DNA of 52,223 nt. It comes from Cumulibacter manganitolerans (GTDB taxonomy: Bacteria; Actinomycetota; Actinomycetes; Mycobacteriales; Antricoccaceae). The notes beneath the pieces were generated by a model, which worked only from the letters and a program-made list of their open reading frames with translations, ran no database searches and was not told the origin of the DNA. The stretch lies in assembly GCF_009602465.1 (NCBI RefSeq), contig NZ_WBKP01000023.1:1-52223 (forward strand), given 5' to 3'. Shown here piece by piece: positions 23,313 to 31,985 of this stretch. Every line of letters starts with the position of its first letter. Within the stretch, counting starts at the first letter, position 1. Made by a program: the position numbers and the translations under genes.

Positions 23313-24252
23313 CGGATGGCCCTCCTCCCGCGACCGAGGCCGATGGCTGTATCGCCTGCTGTGCGCCGTAGTAGGCCAGGAAGGTCTCCTCGAGCCCGGC
23401 CTCGGCGCAGTCCAGATCGACGATGTGATGCCGGGCAGCGGCCTTCATCAGGTCGTCGAGGGCGGACTGCGGGGCCTGGCAGACCAGCTCGCTGCCACTG
23501 ACGGACAGCTCGCGCAGCGACGGGATCGGCTCGAAGTCCTCTCGCCGGATCGGCCCGCTGAAGGCGATCCGCACGTGGTGCAGCGACTTGGTGCGCAGGT
23601 CGGCGAGGCGCTCGACGGCGATCAGCCGGCCGCCGCGCAGGATTCCCACGCGGTCGGCGATCTGCTCGACCTCACTGAGGACGTGCGAGCTCAGCAGTAC
23701 CGTCCCACCGCCCATCGTGTGCTCGCGCAGGAGATCGTGCACCGAGCGCTGCGCCAACGGGTCCAGCCCGCTGGTCGGCTCGTCGAGGATCAGCAGCCGC
23801 GGCGAGGACATCATGCCCAGCAGTAGCGCGAGCTTCTGGCGGTTGCCCTTGGACAGCTCCCGGGTACGACGCGCCAGGTCCACCCCCAGCTGCGTCGCGA
23901 GCTCGCCGGCGCGCACCGGCGGCGGCTCACCGCGCAGCCGCGACAGGTATTCCACGTGCTGGCCGCCGGTCAGCTTGTCGTACAGCGACGTCTCGCCCGA
24001 GACGTATCCGATGTCGCGGTGCAGCTGCGGGGCCTCGCGCCACGGATCCCGGCCGAGCACCTCGGCCCGTCCGCGGGTGGGCCGCAGCAGCCCCATGAGC
24101 AGCCGCAGCGTCGTCGTCTTCCCCGCACCGTTGGGTCCCAGGTAGCCGAAGACCTCACCCGGAGCCACGTCCAGGGTGAGGTCCTCCAGCGCCGGCGTCC
24201 GGCCGTAGCTCTTCGTCAGGCCGCTCGTGCGGATGACCGATTCAGCGGGCAT
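23302..24252 (-). CDS. ABC transporter ATP-binding protein
   Basis: 316-residue ATPase of the CcmA/DrrA class. Walker A is GPNGAGKTT (about 39-47), the signature is ELSKGNRQKLALLLGMM (about 131-147, LSKGN in place of LSGGQ), Walker B is LLILDEPTSGLDP, and the H-loop is VLLSSHVLSEVEQ. A C-terminal domain of about 100 residues follows, as in ABC-2 exporters. ATG 24252 (MPAESVIRTSGLTKSYG) is the natural start. It is first in the operon with the permease. A 368-bp repeat-bearing gap lies upstream. Confidence 0.93.
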   Translation of the reverse strand: MPAESVIRTSGLTKSYGRTPALEDLTLDVAPGEVFGYLGPNGAGKTTTLRLLMGLLRPTRGRAEVLGRDPWREAPQLHRDIGYVSGETSLYDKLTGGQHVEYLSRLRGEPPPVRAGELATQLGVDLARRTRELSKGNRQKLALLLGMMSSPRLLILDEPTSGLDPLAQRSVHDLLREHTMGGGTVLLSSHVLSEVEQIADRVGILRGGRLIAVERLADLRTKSLHHVRIAFSGPIRREDFEPIPSLRELSVSGSELVCQAPQSALDDLMKAAARHHIVDLDCAEAGLEETFLAYYGAQQAIQPSASVAGGGPSDAA

Positions 24253-24350
24253 GCCGCCATCATCCGTCACCGCGTCGCCGCTCGACAGTGCCCGGCGCGA
24301 CTTCGGGCCTTTGGACCCAACGGAGCGGGGCGGGTGAGCTCGGGCCGTGC

Positions 24351-24396
24351 GGCGTCTCGACGTCGGTCGCTGGCGCTCCCTCGCTCGACGACCGTG
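24351..24396 (-). repeat. Dispersed intergenic repeat, copy 2
   Basis: On the leftward strand it begins CACGGTCGTCGAGCGAG and ends CGACGTCGAGACGCC, matching copy 1 at both ends. The middle differs (GGAGCGCCAGCGACC instead of CGAGCCGCTAGGCGAG). It is a near-identical direct copy of the unit at 24433. Confidence 0.7.
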
Positions 24397-24432
24397 GGGA
24401 TGCGTGCGGGTCCGTGCCGGCCCTTGACGTGC

Positions 24433-24478
24433 GGCGTCTCGACGTCGGTCGCTGGCGCTCCCTCGCTCGACGACCGTG
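24433..24478 (-). repeat. Dispersed intergenic repeat, copy 3
   Basis: Same 46-bp sequence as copy 2, 82 bp further on and in the same orientation; the flanking GTGC and GGGG also match, so a larger unit was probably duplicated. Confidence 0.7.
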
Positions 24479-24620
24479 GGGGTGCGCGCGTCCGGCACGT
24501 GGATCGGGGTTGTGCACGCACCTTGGGGTTCGGTACGGACGTGGGGCCGGTCGGCCCGGCTTTCGTGCACAGGTCCACCGGATGCGCACGGCTCCGCGCC
24601 GGCCCTCGAGCGTGCGGGGC

Positions 24621-26345
24621 TTACCGGCTGGAGAGCTGCTCCTTCATCTTGGCGATCGCGAAGCCCCACCCCTGGGCGACCTTCACCTTGCCCGGCACCG
24701 AGATCTCGTCGGGGTTCGTGCGGACGTCGAGCAGCACCGGCCCGGGGGTCGCCAGCGCCCACGAGACGTCGCCCGGCACCGAGGCCGGATCCTCGACGCG
24801 GCGCGCCTGCAGCCCCATCGCCTGCGCGACGGCAGCGAGGTCGGGGTTGTCCAGCTGGGTGCCGAACTCCGGCAGGCCGCCCTGCTCCTGCTCGAGCTTG
24901 ACCATGCCGAGCCGGCCGTTGTTGAAGACCATCAGCTTCACCGGCAGGTCGTAGGTGACCGCCGTCCGCAGATCGCCCAGCAGCATCATCAGGCCGCCGT
25001 CCCCGCAGAACGCGATCACCTGACGGTGCCGGTCCAGCGCCTGCGCGCCGAGTGCCTGCGGCATCGCGTTGGCCATCGAGCCGAGGTTGTACGAGCCGAT
25101 GAGCCGCCGACCCGGGCCCATCTGCACGAACCGCGAGAGCCACACGGTCGACATCCCGGTGTCACTGGTCAGGATCGCGTCGGCGCTGGCATGCTGGTCG
25201 ATCGCCGCCGCCAGCGCCTCGGGCCGGATCCGGTCGTCCGGGTTGTCGAAGACGCTGCGCGCCTTCGTCAGCAGCGAGCGGTCGTCGAAGTCCGGGTCGA
25301 TCAGCTTGCGCTGGCTCTCCTGCCAGTCCGCGTACCGCTCGGTCGCTGCGTCCAGGTGCGCGCTGTCCGACCGCTCGGCCAGCCGCGGGAGCAGCGCCAC
25401 GAGCGTCTGCCGGACGTCGCCGACGAGGGCATGCGCGACGGCGGTACGTCGTCCGATGTGCGACTGCCGGGCGTCGAGCTGGACGGCGGGAGTGCCCTCC
25501 GGGTACCACTCGCGATAGGGGAAGTCGGTCCCCAGCATGACCAGCAGGTCGGCGTCGTCCAGCGCCTGCACCGCGGCCGGGTTGCCGATCAACCCGGACT
25601 GGCCCACCTGGTACGGGTTCTCGTGCTCGAGCGCCTCCTTCGCCTTCAGCGTCAGCACCATCGGCGCCTGCAGGATGCGCGCCAGCTCGAGCACCTCGGC
25701 GCGGGCCTCGCGGGCACCGATGCCGACGAGCAGCGTCACCTTCGCGGCGTTGCCGATCGCGCCGAGCGCCTCGTCGATCTGGGCGGCCGGTGCCGCGGCC
25801 CACCGCGCCGGGGGAGCGAACGTCGGGACGCGGGCGCCCTTGGGCATGCTCAGCTCGCCGAGGTCGCCCGGCAGGGTGAGCACCGCGACGCCGGACTCCG
25901 CGTAGGCGGCGTTCACCGCCTGCTCGAGCATCAGCGGCATCTGCTCGGCGCTCGTCACGGTCCGCGCGAACACCGCGACGTCCGCGAACAGCCGGTTGTT
26001 GTCGACCTCCTGGAAGAAGTCGCTGCCGATCTCCGAGCTGGGCACCTGGCCGCAGATCGCGAGCACCGGCGCGTGCGACTTCTTCGCGTCGTACAGCCCG
26101 TTGAGCAGGTGGATCGAGCCGGGCCCCACCGTGCCCACCGCGACGCCGATCGTCCCGGTCAGCTGCGCCTGCGCCGACACCGCGAAGGCGCCGGCCTCCT
26201 CGTGGCGGACGCCGATCCACTCCATCCGCGAGTCGCGGCGGATCGCGTCGGTGATCGGGTTGAGCGCGTCGCCGACGACGCCCCACACCTGCCGGACGCC
26301 GTGGTCGGCGAGGGCCGTGACGATGCACTCGGCGATGGTGGTCAT
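24621..26345 (-). CDS. poxB: PoxB-like thiamine diphosphate-dependent pyruvate oxidase/dehydrogenase
   Basis: 574-residue ThDP enzyme of the pyruvate oxidase / acetolactate synthase family. The catalytic Glu is in RHEEAGAFAVSAQAQLTG (about 47-64). The ThDP/Mg motif is GDGGLMMLLGDLRTAVTYDL... through FNNGRLGMV (about 440-475). The FAD-binding middle domain contains VGIGAREAR and MLGTDFPYREWYP. PoxB converts pyruvate to acetate and CO2, passing electrons to quinone. The C-terminus (GWGFAIAKMKEQLSSR) seems to lack the lipid-binding extension of E. coli PoxB. It is the third gene of an operon with a glutamate synthase-like protein (1-bp overlap). Other ThDP oxidases are possible. Confidence 0.85.
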   Translation of the reverse strand: MTTIAECIVTALADHGVRQVWGVVGDALNPITDAIRRDSRMEWIGVRHEEAGAFAVSAQAQLTGTIGVAVGTVGPGSIHLLNGLYDAKKSHAPVLAICGQVPSSEIGSDFFQEVDNNRLFADVAVFARTVTSAEQMPLMLEQAVNAAYAESGVAVLTLPGDLGELSMPKGARVPTFAPPARWAAAPAAQIDEALGAIGNAAKVTLLVGIGAREARAEVLELARILQAPMVLTLKAKEALEHENPYQVGQSGLIGNPAAVQALDDADLLVMLGTDFPYREWYPEGTPAVQLDARQSHIGRRTAVAHALVGDVRQTLVALLPRLAERSDSAHLDAATERYADWQESQRKLIDPDFDDRSLLTKARSVFDNPDDRIRPEALAAAIDQHASADAILTSDTGMSTVWLSRFVQMGPGRRLIGSYNLGSMANAMPQALGAQALDRHRQVIAFCGDGGLMMLLGDLRTAVTYDLPVKLMVFNNGRLGMVKLEQEQGGLPEFGTQLDNPDLAAVAQAMGLQARRVEDPASVPGDVSWALATPGPVLLDVRTNPDEISVPGKVKVAQGWGFAIAKMKEQLSSR

Positions 26346-27898
26346 CAGCGGCTCCCGTGGACGGTCGAGCGGAGATCGGTGCCGAAGCTGTCGGCGCGCG
26401 CGTGCGCCCAGTCGTCCGCCCAGGACGCCGGTGGCTGCTCGAGCAGCTCGCCCGGCTGCAGCCAGCCGAACAGCTCGGCGTACGACGCGGTCTCGGTCTC
26501 GGTCACGTTGCGCCGCAGCATCGACGGACGCAGGTCCGCCGGGTCACGCACGCCCATCGCCGCCATGATGCTGACCGCCTCCTCCACGCTCGACTTCTGG
26601 AACCGGTACGCCCGTTCGCTCTTGTCCGGCACGTTCAGCGCCCGGTTGCGTCGCGGATCCTGGGTGGCGACGCCGGTCGGGCAGGTGTTGGTCTGGCAGC
26701 GCTGCGCCTGTACGCAGCCCACCGCCATCATCATCGCTCGGGCGGCGTTCGTATAGTCCGCGCCCTGGATCAGCCGCTTCACGATGTCGTTGCCGGCCGC
26801 GATCTTGCCCGAGGCGCCCACCTTGATGTGCTCGCGCAGCCCGGTGCCGACCAGCGCGTTGTGCACCAGCATCAGGCCCTGGGTGAGCGGCATGCCGACG
26901 TGGTCCTCGAACTCCAGGGGCGCCGCGCCGGTACCGCCCTCCGAGCCGTCCACGATGATGAAGTCGGGGGCGGTGCCGACCTCCCGGATCGCCTTGCAGA
27001 TCGCCAGCACCTGCTCGCGAGAGCCCACGCACAGCTTGAAGCCGGCCGGCTTGCCGCCGGAGAGCTCACGCATCCGCGCGATGAACTCGATCAGCTCCAC
27101 CGGCGTCGAGAACACCTTGTGCCCGGGTGGGCTGACGCACTTCTCCCCGACGGGGACGCCGCGGGCCTCCGCGATCTCCTGGCTCACCTTGGGCCCCGGC
27201 AGGACGCCGCCGATCCCCGGCTTGGCGCCCTGGCTGAGCTTCAGCGAGACGCACTTCACCTGGTCCTTCCGCGCCTTCTCGGCGAACTGGTGCGGGTCGA
27301 AGCCGCCGTCCTTGGTGCGGCACCCGAAGTACCCGGTGCCGATCTCCCACACCAGGTCGCCGCCGTTCTCCTCGTGGTACTTCGACAGGCCGCCCTCGCC
27401 GGTGTCGTGGGCGAACCCGCCCATCGCGGCGCCCTTGTTCAAGGCCCGGATCGCATTCGGCGACAGGGCGCCGAAGCTCATCGCCGAGACGTTCAGCAGG
27501 GACATCGAGTACGGCTGCGCGCAGTCCGGGCCACCGATGCGGACCCGCGGGGGCGTGTCCGGCGCCGTCACGGGGGCGATGGAGTGCACGAGGTACTCGT
27601 AGCCCATCGCGTTGACGTCCCGCTCGGTCCCGAAGGCCTGCTCGCCGTGGATGCCCTTGGCGCGCTCGTAGATGATCGTCCGGATGTCCCGGTCGAACGG
27701 CCGTCCGTCCCAGTCGCGCTCGATGAAGTACTGCTGGATCTCGGGCCGGATGTCCTCGAGCAGGTAGCGCAGATGCCCCACGACGGGGTAGTTGCGCAGG
27801 ATGCTGTGCTTCTTCTGCGCCAGGTCGCGCGCGGCGAGCCCACCGACGGCGGCGCCCAGTGCCGCGAGCACGGAACGAACGGAGCTGCTACGGGTCAT
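26345..27898 (-). CDS. FMN-binding glutamate synthase family protein
   Basis: 517-residue homologue of the glutamate synthase synthase domain without the amidotransferase or C-terminal beta-helix. A short hydrophobic N-terminus (about 8-24) precedes the HSILRNYPVVGHLRYLLEDI block typical of these single-domain proteins. The FMN barrel includes MSFGALSPNAIRALN and IIVDGSEGGTGAAPLEF. Cysteines at CVQAQRCQTNTC (CX5CX4C) match the [3Fe-4S] ligands of GltB. It could make glutamate from 2-oxoglutarate and ammonia or act on another substrate. Upstream is a class II amidotransferase (4-bp overlap) that might supply ammonia in trans. Confidence 0.9.
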   Translation of the reverse strand: MTRSSSVRSVLAALGAAVGGLAARDLAQKKHSILRNYPVVGHLRYLLEDIRPEIQQYFIERDWDGRPFDRDIRTIIYERAKGIHGEQAFGTERDVNAMGYEYLVHSIAPVTAPDTPPRVRIGGPDCAQPYSMSLLNVSAMSFGALSPNAIRALNKGAAMGGFAHDTGEGGLSKYHEENGGDLVWEIGTGYFGCRTKDGGFDPHQFAEKARKDQVKCVSLKLSQGAKPGIGGVLPGPKVSQEIAEARGVPVGEKCVSPPGHKVFSTPVELIEFIARMRELSGGKPAGFKLCVGSREQVLAICKAIREVGTAPDFIIVDGSEGGTGAAPLEFEDHVGMPLTQGLMLVHNALVGTGLREHIKVGASGKIAAGNDIVKRLIQGADYTNAARAMMMAVGCVQAQRCQTNTCPTGVATQDPRRNRALNVPDKSERAYRFQKSSVEEAVSIMAAMGVRDPADLRPSMLRRNVTETETASYAELFGWLQPGELLEQPPASWADDWAHARADSFGTDLRSTVHGSR

Positions 27899-28716
27899 CG
27901 AACTTCCTCTCTGGGCGATGCCGGCGCGGCAGGGTGGTCGCGCCGGATCGCGGTCCGGTTGATGCGGAGATCGGGGTCGACGTGCATCAGCTCGCCGGCC
28001 TCGAGCAGTCGCCAGCGGCCTTCGTCGAGTGGCTCGCTGGCGATCACCACCGAGGCGGTGCCGTCGAGATGGTCACTGTGCACGCGGGTGCCGAGGGAGC
28101 TGCGGTGATCGAGCGGCTCGTCGCCGTCGCGGCGATCCAGCATCCACAGCTCGTTCGTCTCCGGGAGCCGCAGCGCCCACAGGTCGTGCTGCTCGATCAG
28201 GACGAAGTTCAGCGAGCGCACCGGCAGGTTGTCGACGATCCAGCCCACGGCCGAGACGATCCCGTCGTGGACGTCGCCGGTCGCGGCAATCTGCCGGGTG
28301 ATGAGCGCGAGCACCCGCTCGGAGTCCGTGTCGCCGCGCACCCGGGCCAGATCCGCACCGAGATGCGCCTCCAGCCTCGGCAGGTCGCCGACGCTTCCGT
28401 TGTGCGCGAAGATCCGCCCGTCCAGCGTGAACGGGTGGGTGTTCTCGGTGCACACCGGCGTCCCGGTGGACCGGCGCACGTGCGCGACGAACGTCGCGCT
28501 GTGCCGCTTTCGCGCCGCCGTCGCGAAGGACGCGTCGACGTACGCCGCGATGGGCTCCTTCTCCACCTGGGGCCGGCCCCGCTCGTCGAAGGTGCCCAGG
28601 CCGGTGCCGTCCGGGTTCGCGTGCCCCTGAGCCCGGAGGCTGTCGGGCGCGCCGAGCAGCCAGAACGTCGCTGCCACCCGCGTGCGGCCCGCGGTCAGCC
28701 CGAACAACCGGCACAT
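27895..28716 (-). CDS. Class II glutamine amidotransferase
   Basis: 273-residue Ntn-type amidotransferase of the YafJ/EgtC kind. The start is ATG 28716 (MCRLFGLTAG), not the earlier in-frame codon at 28722, because removal of Met must expose the catalytic Cys2; a GGGAGG ribosome site lies upstream. Other motifs are AHVRRSTGTPVCTENTHPF, giving the substrate-binding Arg, and FAHNGSVGDL with the oxyanion Asn (about 108-117). It would hydrolyse glutamine to release ammonia. It starts the operon with the FMN glutamate synthase-like and PoxB-like genes, coupled by a 4-bp overlap. Confidence 0.9.
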   Translation of the reverse strand: MCRLFGLTAGRTRVAATFWLLGAPDSLRAQGHANPDGTGLGTFDERGRPQVEKEPIAAYVDASFATAARKRHSATFVAHVRRSTGTPVCTENTHPFTLDGRIFAHNGSVGDLPRLEAHLGADLARVRGDTDSERVLALITRQIAATGDVHDGIVSAVGWIVDNLPVRSLNFVLIEQHDLWALRLPETNELWMLDRRDGDEPLDHRSSLGTRVHSDHLDGTASVVIASEPLDEGRWRLLEAGELMHVDPDLRINRTAIRRDHPAAPASPREEVR

Positions 28717-28839
28717 CGCCACGCCTCCCGTCGGTACCTTCGTGGGCCCGTCCGGTGGGTGCCTCCTGTCGACGTGCCGCCCGTATCACCTGACGCTAGT
28801 TAACGAGGCTGAGCGACAGCCAAGAGCACGACCGGTCGC

Positions 28840-30321
28840 TCAGGCCGGCTCGCGCTGCGCGACGCGACGGCGGGCGCGGCCGCTGGCCAGATCGATCAGG
28901 CCGACCACGCCGGCGAGGGCGATGAACACCCCGATCGCGCCGTACGCCGCGATGAAGGCCGTGTCGTACCCGCGGTCGAGCGCGACGAAGAACGCGGCGG
29001 TGATGATCGCGATGCCGATGGCCGTGCCGACGCGCTGGCCGGTCGACATGATGCCGCCGGAGCTTCCGGCGTACTCGACGGGCACCTCGGCGAGAGTGAG
29101 CGCCTGGTTGGGGCTGATGACCATGCCCTGCGAGATGCCGATGAACGACAAGGTCAGCATCAGCCACCACGGGCTGATGCCGTGCGACTCGTGCGCGAGC
29201 ACGATGCCGATCGAGGCCACCACGCCGATCAGGGCCACGCCGATTCCGGCGACGACCAGCTTGCGGCCGTAGGTGAACACGATGCGCCCGGTGATCTGCG
29301 GGACGATCGCCGAGAAGACCGCCGACGGCACGCCCATCAGGCCGCTCGCCAGCGCACTGAAGCCGAGGCCGTTCTGCAGGTACAGCGCGCTGACCACCCA
29401 CACGCTGGTCAGGCCCATGAAGAACACGCCCGCCAGCGTGGAGCCGTAGGCGAAGCTGGGCGTGCGGAACAGCTGCAGGTCGACCATCGGCGCGCCGCCG
29501 CGGGCGGCGTACCGCCGTTCCCAGCGCACCCACACGACGATCAACGCGGCTCCTACCACGAGCAGCACGTAGATCGCCGGTCCGATGCTGCGCTCGAGGA
29601 ACGGCAGCATGATGAACAGGATCGCCACGCCGAGCAGCGCGACGCCGACCGGGTCGAGGTCGACCTTGGGGCGCGGGCCGGTCTGCGCGCGATCGGCCGC
29701 CGCCGGCCCGGTCCAGGCGGCGGATGGCATCCAGATCCGGCCGACGACCATCGCGATCGCCGCGATCGGGACGTTGATGAGCATCGCCGTCCGCCAGCCC
29801 CACTGGTCGCCGAAGCCCAGCACCAGCACGCCGCCGAGCACCGGCCCGATCGCGACCGAGACGCCGACGACGCTGCCGAACATCCCGAACGCGATGCCGC
29901 GCGCCTTGCCGGAGAAGAACTGCTGGATCATCCCGACGCCCTGCGGGCTGAGCAGACCGGAGCCGAGCCCCATTAGGACCCGGGCGAGGTTGAGCACCAC
30001 GGGATCGGGCGCCAGACCGGACAGCAGCGAGCCGAGGCCGAACACGACGAGGCCGCCCATGAACAGCCGCCCGCGCCCGTACAGGTCCCCGGCCCGACCG
30101 GCCGCCACCATCACCACGCCGAAGGCGAGCGTGTAGCCCGAGAGCACCCACTGGATCGCCTGGTCGGACGCGCGGAGCGAGGTCTGCATGGTCGGCAGCG
30201 TGACGTTGACGATCGAGATGCTCAGCAGCGACATGAACAGCGGGACGAGGATCGCGACCAGCAGCTTGCGCTGCTCACCGGTCATGCGTGCGGCCGGCCC
30301 CGCCGTCTCCTGCGTGCTCAC
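28840..30321 (-). CDS. DHA2-family MFS exporter
   Basis: 493-residue transporter with about 14 helices. SIVNVTLPTMQTSL in helix 1 is the D1 motif; AAGRAGDLYGRGRLFMGG is motif A; LMGLGSGLLSPQGVGMIQQF is motif C-like. The GTG at 30321 (MSTQETAGPAARMTGEQRKL) is chosen; the frame remains open upstream to 30582, but that would run into the divergent acyl-CoA dehydrogenase gene and reads as unstructured Ala/Arg/Pro. It is expected to export drugs or metabolites; substrate unknown. Confidence 0.9.
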   Translation of the reverse strand: MSTQETAGPAARMTGEQRKLLVAILVPLFMSLLSISIVNVTLPTMQTSLRASDQAIQWVLSGYTLAFGVVMVAAGRAGDLYGRGRLFMGGLVVFGLGSLLSGLAPDPVVLNLARVLMGLGSGLLSPQGVGMIQQFFSGKARGIAFGMFGSVVGVSVAIGPVLGGVLVLGFGDQWGWRTAMLINVPIAAIAMVVGRIWMPSAAWTGPAAADRAQTGPRPKVDLDPVGVALLGVAILFIMLPFLERSIGPAIYVLLVVGAALIVVWVRWERRYAARGGAPMVDLQLFRTPSFAYGSTLAGVFFMGLTSVWVVSALYLQNGLGFSALASGLMGVPSAVFSAIVPQITGRIVFTYGRKLVVAGIGVALIGVVASIGIVLAHESHGISPWWLMLTLSFIGISQGMVISPNQALTLAEVPVEYAGSSGGIMSTGQRVGTAIGIAIITAAFFVALDRGYDTAFIAAYGAIGVFIALAGVVGLIDLASGRARRRVAQREPA

Positions 30322-30532
30322 CACATCAAACGCCTCATCGTCTCCGGTGCCGACGCTCGGATCGTACGCCGACGTCCCGGACGGGCCGCCCGGCCGCGGC
30401 GCGGCCCGGTGCGCGGACGGCACCCGGGCAGCGTCTCGCGCCGTGAGAGCCGGGTGAAGCGCCGCGAGCGCGCCGTTTATGGTGAGAGTGACCCGCACCA
30501 CCGTTCGCGCCAGCGCTGCTAGGAGATTGTTG

Positions 30533-31819
30533 ATGACGTACGAGTTCACCCAGCAGGGCCGGGACCTGCTCGAGAAGGTCAAGTCCTACATGGACGAGTT
30601 CATCTACCCGAAGGTGGACGAGTACCACGAGGAGGCGGAGCGCCTCGGCCACAGCGGCTTCCCCGCGATGCTCGATGACATGAAGCAGGCGGCCCGCGAC
30701 CGCGGCCTGTGGAACCTGTTCATCCCGCACCTGGACCCGTCGGCGCCCGGCACCAAGCTGTCGAACGTGGACTACGCCCCCATCTCCGAGGAGCTCGGCA
30801 AGGTCGGCTTCGCCTCCCAGGCGCTCAACTGCGCGGCGCCGGACACCGGCAACATGGAGATCCTCAACCTGTACGGCTCGGAGCGCGTGAAGCGCGACTG
30901 GCTCGATCCGCTGCTGGAGGGCGAGATCCGCTCGGCGTTCTCGATGACCGAGCCGGCGGTCGCTTCGTCCGACGCCACCAACATCGGCCTGCGCATCGAG
31001 CGCGATGGCAACGAGTACGTCCTCAACGGCACGAAGTGGTTCTCCTCGGGCGCCATGCGCGACAACTGCAAGGTGCTGGTCGTGATGGGCAAGACCGACC
31101 CGTCGGCGCCGCGCCACCTGCAGCAGTCGATGATCGTCGTCCCGAAGGACACCCCCGGCGTCTCGATGGGCCGCCAGCCGCACGTGTTCGGCTACGACCA
31201 CGGCGGTGGGCACCCGGAGGTGCACTACGAGAACGTCCGCGTCCCGGCCGAGAACCTGCTCGGCGAGGAGGGCAGCGGCTTCGCCATCTCCCAGGCCCGC
31301 CTCGGCCCCGGCCGCATCCACCACTGCATGCGGTCGATCGGCGTCGCCGAGCGCGCGCTGGAGCTGATGGTCAAGCGCTCCCTGGAGCGCGAGACGTTCG
31401 GCAACCTGGTGGCCCACAAGGGCGTCGTGCAGGACTGGATCGCCGAGGCGCGCATCAACATCGACATGCACCGCGAGTACGTGCTGCGCACCGCGCACCT
31501 GATGGACACCGTCGGCAACAAGGCCGCCGCCACCGAGATCTCCGGGATCAAGGTCGCCGTCCCGCGGATGGCCCTGAAGATCATCGACGACGCCATCCAG
31601 GTCTTCGGCGCCGCCGGCGTCACCCAGTTCGCCCCGCTGGCGGAGATGTACGCGAGCATGCGCACCCTGCGGATCGCCGACGGCCCGGACGAGGTGCACA
31701 AGATGACCATCGCGCGCCGCGAGATCCTCAAGCACGACGGGACCTTCCGCATCAACCCGATGCTCGGCTCGAAGAACAAGACCTCCTCCGACGACGAGGT
31801 CCCGGTGATGCGCCCGTAG
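30533..31819 (+). CDS. Acyl-CoA dehydrogenase family protein
   Basis: 428-residue FAD flavoenzyme. It starts at ATG 30533 (MTYEFTQQGRDLLEKVKSYM) behind AGGAGA at 30521-30526. Family motifs are FSMTEPAVASSDATNI (about 138-153), the substrate and FAD region KWFSSGAM, and the C-terminal RIADGPDEVHKMTIARREI (about 381-399). The similarity seems closest to ACAD10/11-like or long-chain members; the base Glu position cannot be set confidently. It catalyses alpha,beta-dehydrogenation of an acyl-CoA. It is a single gene followed by a strong hairpin, divergent from the MFS gene. Confidence 0.93.
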   Translation: MTYEFTQQGRDLLEKVKSYMDEFIYPKVDEYHEEAERLGHSGFPAMLDDMKQAARDRGLWNLFIPHLDPSAPGTKLSNVDYAPISEELGKVGFASQALNCAAPDTGNMEILNLYGSERVKRDWLDPLLEGEIRSAFSMTEPAVASSDATNIGLRIERDGNEYVLNGTKWFSSGAMRDNCKVLVVMGKTDPSAPRHLQQSMIVVPKDTPGVSMGRQPHVFGYDHGGGHPEVHYENVRVPAENLLGEEGSGFAISQARLGPGRIHHCMRSIGVAERALELMVKRSLERETFGNLVAHKGVVQDWIAEARINIDMHREYVLRTAHLMDTVGNKAAATEISGIKVAVPRMALKIIDDAIQVFGAAGVTQFAPLAEMYASMRTLRIADGPDEVHKMTIARREILKHDGTFRINPMLGSKNKTSSDDEVPVMRP

Positions 31820-31869
31820 CGGCGTCCGGCCCGGGCGGCGGTCTCGCCGCTGCCCGGAGATCGACGAGC

Positions 31870-31920
31870 GAGAGGCGCCTTGTCCACCCGGGGTGGGCAA
31901 GGCGCCTCTCGTCTGTCGTT
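31870..31920. terminator. Strong bidirectional terminator hairpin
   Basis: Arms GAGAGGCGCCTTG (31870-31882) and CAAGGCGCCTCTC (31898-31910) are perfect. The interior CCACCC/GGGTGG continues the stem to about 19 bp with a 3-nt loop. CGTTTT follows on the + strand. It separates the acyl-CoA dehydrogenase gene from the convergent hmp gene. Confidence 0.85.
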
Positions 31921-31985
31921 TTGGCGGCTGTACCAGGGAAGCGGCGACCGAAGCCGTCAATCCGCGCGGCCGCCGCGACCGGCGG

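Larger units (their letters stand above)
24253..24620. other. Intergenic region containing two repeat copies
   Basis: No gene is supported in this 368-bp gap. It holds two same-orientation copies of the dispersed repeat (24351-24396 and 24433-24478) and the upstream region of the ABC operon. The remaining sequence (24479-24620) has no coding signature or clear hairpin. Short open frames here are repeat-derived and Arg-rich. Confidence 0.7.

Noticed and set aside
24351-24478. Possible CRISPR array from two repeats with a spacer
   Set aside because: Only two units, the unit is a dispersed repeat found elsewhere, and no cas genes are present.
30322-30582. N-terminal extension of the MFS gene at 28840
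   Set aside because: It would overlap the divergent acyl-CoA dehydrogenase start and its sequence is low-complexity.
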